Assembly (NCBI RefSeq): GCF_002114285.1
Contig: NZ_NEDJ01000003.1
Location: 62,001 to 126,000 of the forward strand
Reading direction: 5' to 3'
Source: Halorubrum ezzemoulense DSM 17463
GTDB taxonomy: Archaea; Halobacteriota; Halobacteria; Halobacteriales; Haloferacaceae
Length of the DNA: 64,000 nucleotides
How positions within the stretch are numbered: the stretch's first letter is position 1; every line of letters begins with the position of its first letter. The notes beneath the pieces are model-generated. The model was given only the letters and a program-made list of their open reading frames with translations. It did no database searches and was not told where the DNA came from. Shown here in pieces: positions 62,822 through 64,000 of the stretch. Position numbers and translations under genes: made by a program.

Positions 62822-64000
62822 CTAATTCCCCGTACTGACGCGTACTTTCCCAGTAAGAAGGTCCTGCATCAGTCCCTGTCTTAGTTCCCGGAGTCGTTGT
62901 TTCGTTTCACGTTCTTGCTCGACCTTCTTCTGTGCTAGATTATGAATTTCGATTATTCGGTCTTGCTCGTCAAGGGGAGGAAGAGGTATCTTGAGTGACT
63001 TGATTATCTGGTTATTGATATTAGTGCGCGTCCCCCCGTGGCTCATTGACTCGATTTGGAACTTTGAAATCGGGGAGTCAGAAATATACGCAGCGAGGTA
63101 CTCTGGGCGGACCCGCTGCTGATTGACCTTCAAGCGAATTAGACTGGAGTCCATTATCCCCTTTCGAGCCGATTCGGGGAACACGTCGGTACGGCCAACT
63201 GTACCTGCACGTGTAATGACAACATCTCCCGGCTCAAGTGCTGCGCTCTTCAATTCTTCAAACTTCTCTTCGGTGAGATACTCGGTCCCCATCGAGTAAT
63301 CTCTATAGATTATATTCTCCTGAACATACACTTTCGGCCCTTCCTCTACCCTGTCCTTTTTACTGATTCTGCCACCCGGTGGCCCCCCACGAATCGGCTT
63401 CTTGTCGGTTTCTTGGTCAAGGATATCCTCGACCTGCTCTACCTCCCAAGAGACTGGTAACTGATACTCGCGAGGGCCGATAGGCACGGTAGTCCACGAG
63501 GTGTGTCCAATTCCACTTTGAAGTAGGTCCTCTGTTAAGCCTTTTTCCAAGGAACGGGCCTCCTCTAAACTCCGGTCCGCTTGTTGAATCTCATCGTGGA
63601 CTGTAGCGAGTATCTCCGTGATGCGGCGGCGTTCGGATTCTGGGGGAAGAGGAATGAGAGTCTTACTTAGGTCTGTCCACGACGTTCTGGGGAGATTCGT
63701 TCCCTCCATTGTCGATACGACACGGTCGCGAATGAGGGTCGAATGCATTAAATACGGCAAATATCGCTGGAGGGTTGGGTCCTCACTGTGGATGGGAATA
63801 ATATCTGAGGAGCAAATGCCATCAAACGGCGCTATGGCTGCTTTGTTAAGGTTTGGCCGGAGTTTTCCGAAAAGCACATCGCCCTCACGGAACGCGCGGG
63901 AACTACTACGTTCAGCACCATCCTCATCATAGCCATTAATATCGAGTTCCCCACTATCGAGATTCTTCAGGCCGACGTATCGAACCGTATCTCTTTCATC
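62822..64000 (-). CDS. hsdS: type I restriction specificity subunit, N-terminus cut by window edge
   Basis: The specificity subunit that recognises the DNA target for HsdM and HsdR. The visible 392 codons include the end of the first target-recognition domain (FREGDVLFGKLRPNLNKAAI), a central conserved helix (ESERRRITEILATVHDEIQQADRSLEEA), the second target domain (GDVVITRAGTVGRTDVFPES), and a C-terminal helix (LDEQDRIIEIHNLAQKKVEQE). The frame is open through base 64,000 (reading DERDTVRYVGLKNLDSGELD), so the start lies outside. HsdM is expected just upstream, out of view. Confidence 0.93.
   Translation of the reverse strand, partial: DERDTVRYVGLKNLDSGELDINGYDEDGAERSSSRAFREGDVLFGKLRPNLNKAAIAPFDGICSSDIIPIHSEDPTLQRYLPYLMHSTLIRDRVVSTMEGTNLPRTSWTDLSKTLIPLPPESERRRITEILATVHDEIQQADRSLEEARSLEKGLTEDLLQSGIGHTSWTTVPIGPREYQLPVSWEVEQVEDILDQETDKKPIRGGPPGGRISKKDRVEEGPKVYVQENIIYRDYSMGTEYLTEEKFEELKSAALEPGDVVITRAGTVGRTDVFPESARKGIMDSSLIRLKVNQQRVRPEYLAAYISDSPISKFQIESMSHGGTRTNINNQIIKSLKIPLPPLDEQDRIIEIHNLAQKKVEQERETKQRLRELRQGLMQDLLTGKVRVSTGN

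Larger units (their letters stand above)
54050..64000. mobile_element. putative genomic island adjacent to tRNA-His, continuing past the window
   Basis: From the end of tRNA-His onward the sequence turns visibly AT-richer with relaxed codon use, and the gene content changes to small zinc-finger proteins, a DUF262-HNH nuclease, an RHH-type regulator, and a type I restriction system. Housekeeping genes disappear. This is the pattern of an island integrated at a tRNA. No integrase is in view; if there is one it would lie past 64,000 or be lost. The right end is not in this window. Confidence 0.6.

Noticed and set aside
1-64000. CRISPR arrays and rRNA genes
   Set aside because: I saw no regularly spaced repeat series of CRISPR size and no 16S, 23S or 5S signature on either strand.

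Overview
The window is a haloarchaeal chromosome segment, most like Halorubrum or a close relative. The evidence is very high GC with strong third-position G/C, highly acidic proteins, archaeal information-processing genes (FEN1, RfcL, Cbf5, RNA polymerase subunits D, N and K, uS2/uS4/uS9/uS11/uS13, uL13, eL18), archaeal TATA boxes placed about 25-30 bases before start codons (leaderless transcripts), lipoproteins with Tat-like signals, and bat-type HTH and DUF families known mainly from Halobacteria. The genus is inference; the class is secure.

Layout. 1-9.4 kb: partial threonine synthase, a bat-type regulator, a gcvH-gcvPA-gcvPB glycine cleavage operon without gcvT, FEN1, a J-domain/2Fe-2S ferredoxin fusion, and a RecJ-like DHH protein. 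9.5-16.3 kb: a Yip1-type membrane protein, a pilin-like protein, an oxidoreductase broken by one in-frame TGA next to a sugar isomerase-like gene, PspA, and a dgcN-dgcA pair (D-glutamate catabolism through N-acetyl-D-glutamate). 16.3-16.7 kb is a gene-free run of perfect inverted repeats. 16.7-23.7 kb: small haloarchaeal proteins, yqeC beside an aldehyde ferredoxin oxidoreductase homologue lacking the usual cluster cysteines, Mrp/ApbC, isopentenyl phosphate kinase and mevalonate kinase. 23.7-30.5 kb: a complete pstSCAB-phoU phosphate uptake operon ending in an AbrB-PhoU fusion.

30.7-39.1 kb: two membrane genes and a coiled-coil gene, then the conserved archaeal translation/transcription cluster, read on the minus strand as tRNA-Ser, rpsM, rpsD, rpsK, rpoD, tRNA-Leu, eL18, uL13, uS9, rpoN, rpoK, eno, rpsB. 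39.4-53.9 kb: two alcohol dehydrogenase-like genes, cytidylate kinase, Cbf5, a desuccinylase-like hydrolase, tRNA-Pro, a secreted metallo-beta-lactamase/lamin-tail protein with DUF3006, RfcL, a histidine kinase, a polar amino acid ABC transporter, heme A synthase and a conserved haloarchaeal protein.

From tRNA-His (53,976-54,049) to the end of the window the base composition drops sharply and the genes change to small zinc-finger proteins, a DUF262-HNH nuclease (GmrSD/SspE-like), an RHH plus EVE-like protein, a possible restriction-fold protein, and a type I restriction system (hsdS partial, hsdR, YgjP-like metallopeptidase). This looks like a tRNA-associated defence island that runs past the window. 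A hairpin just after the tRNA nearly copies its anticodon arm and may be an attachment-site remnant. The best candidates for something undescribed are this island's small-gene cassette, the divergent AOR/YqeC pair, and the inverted-repeat array.
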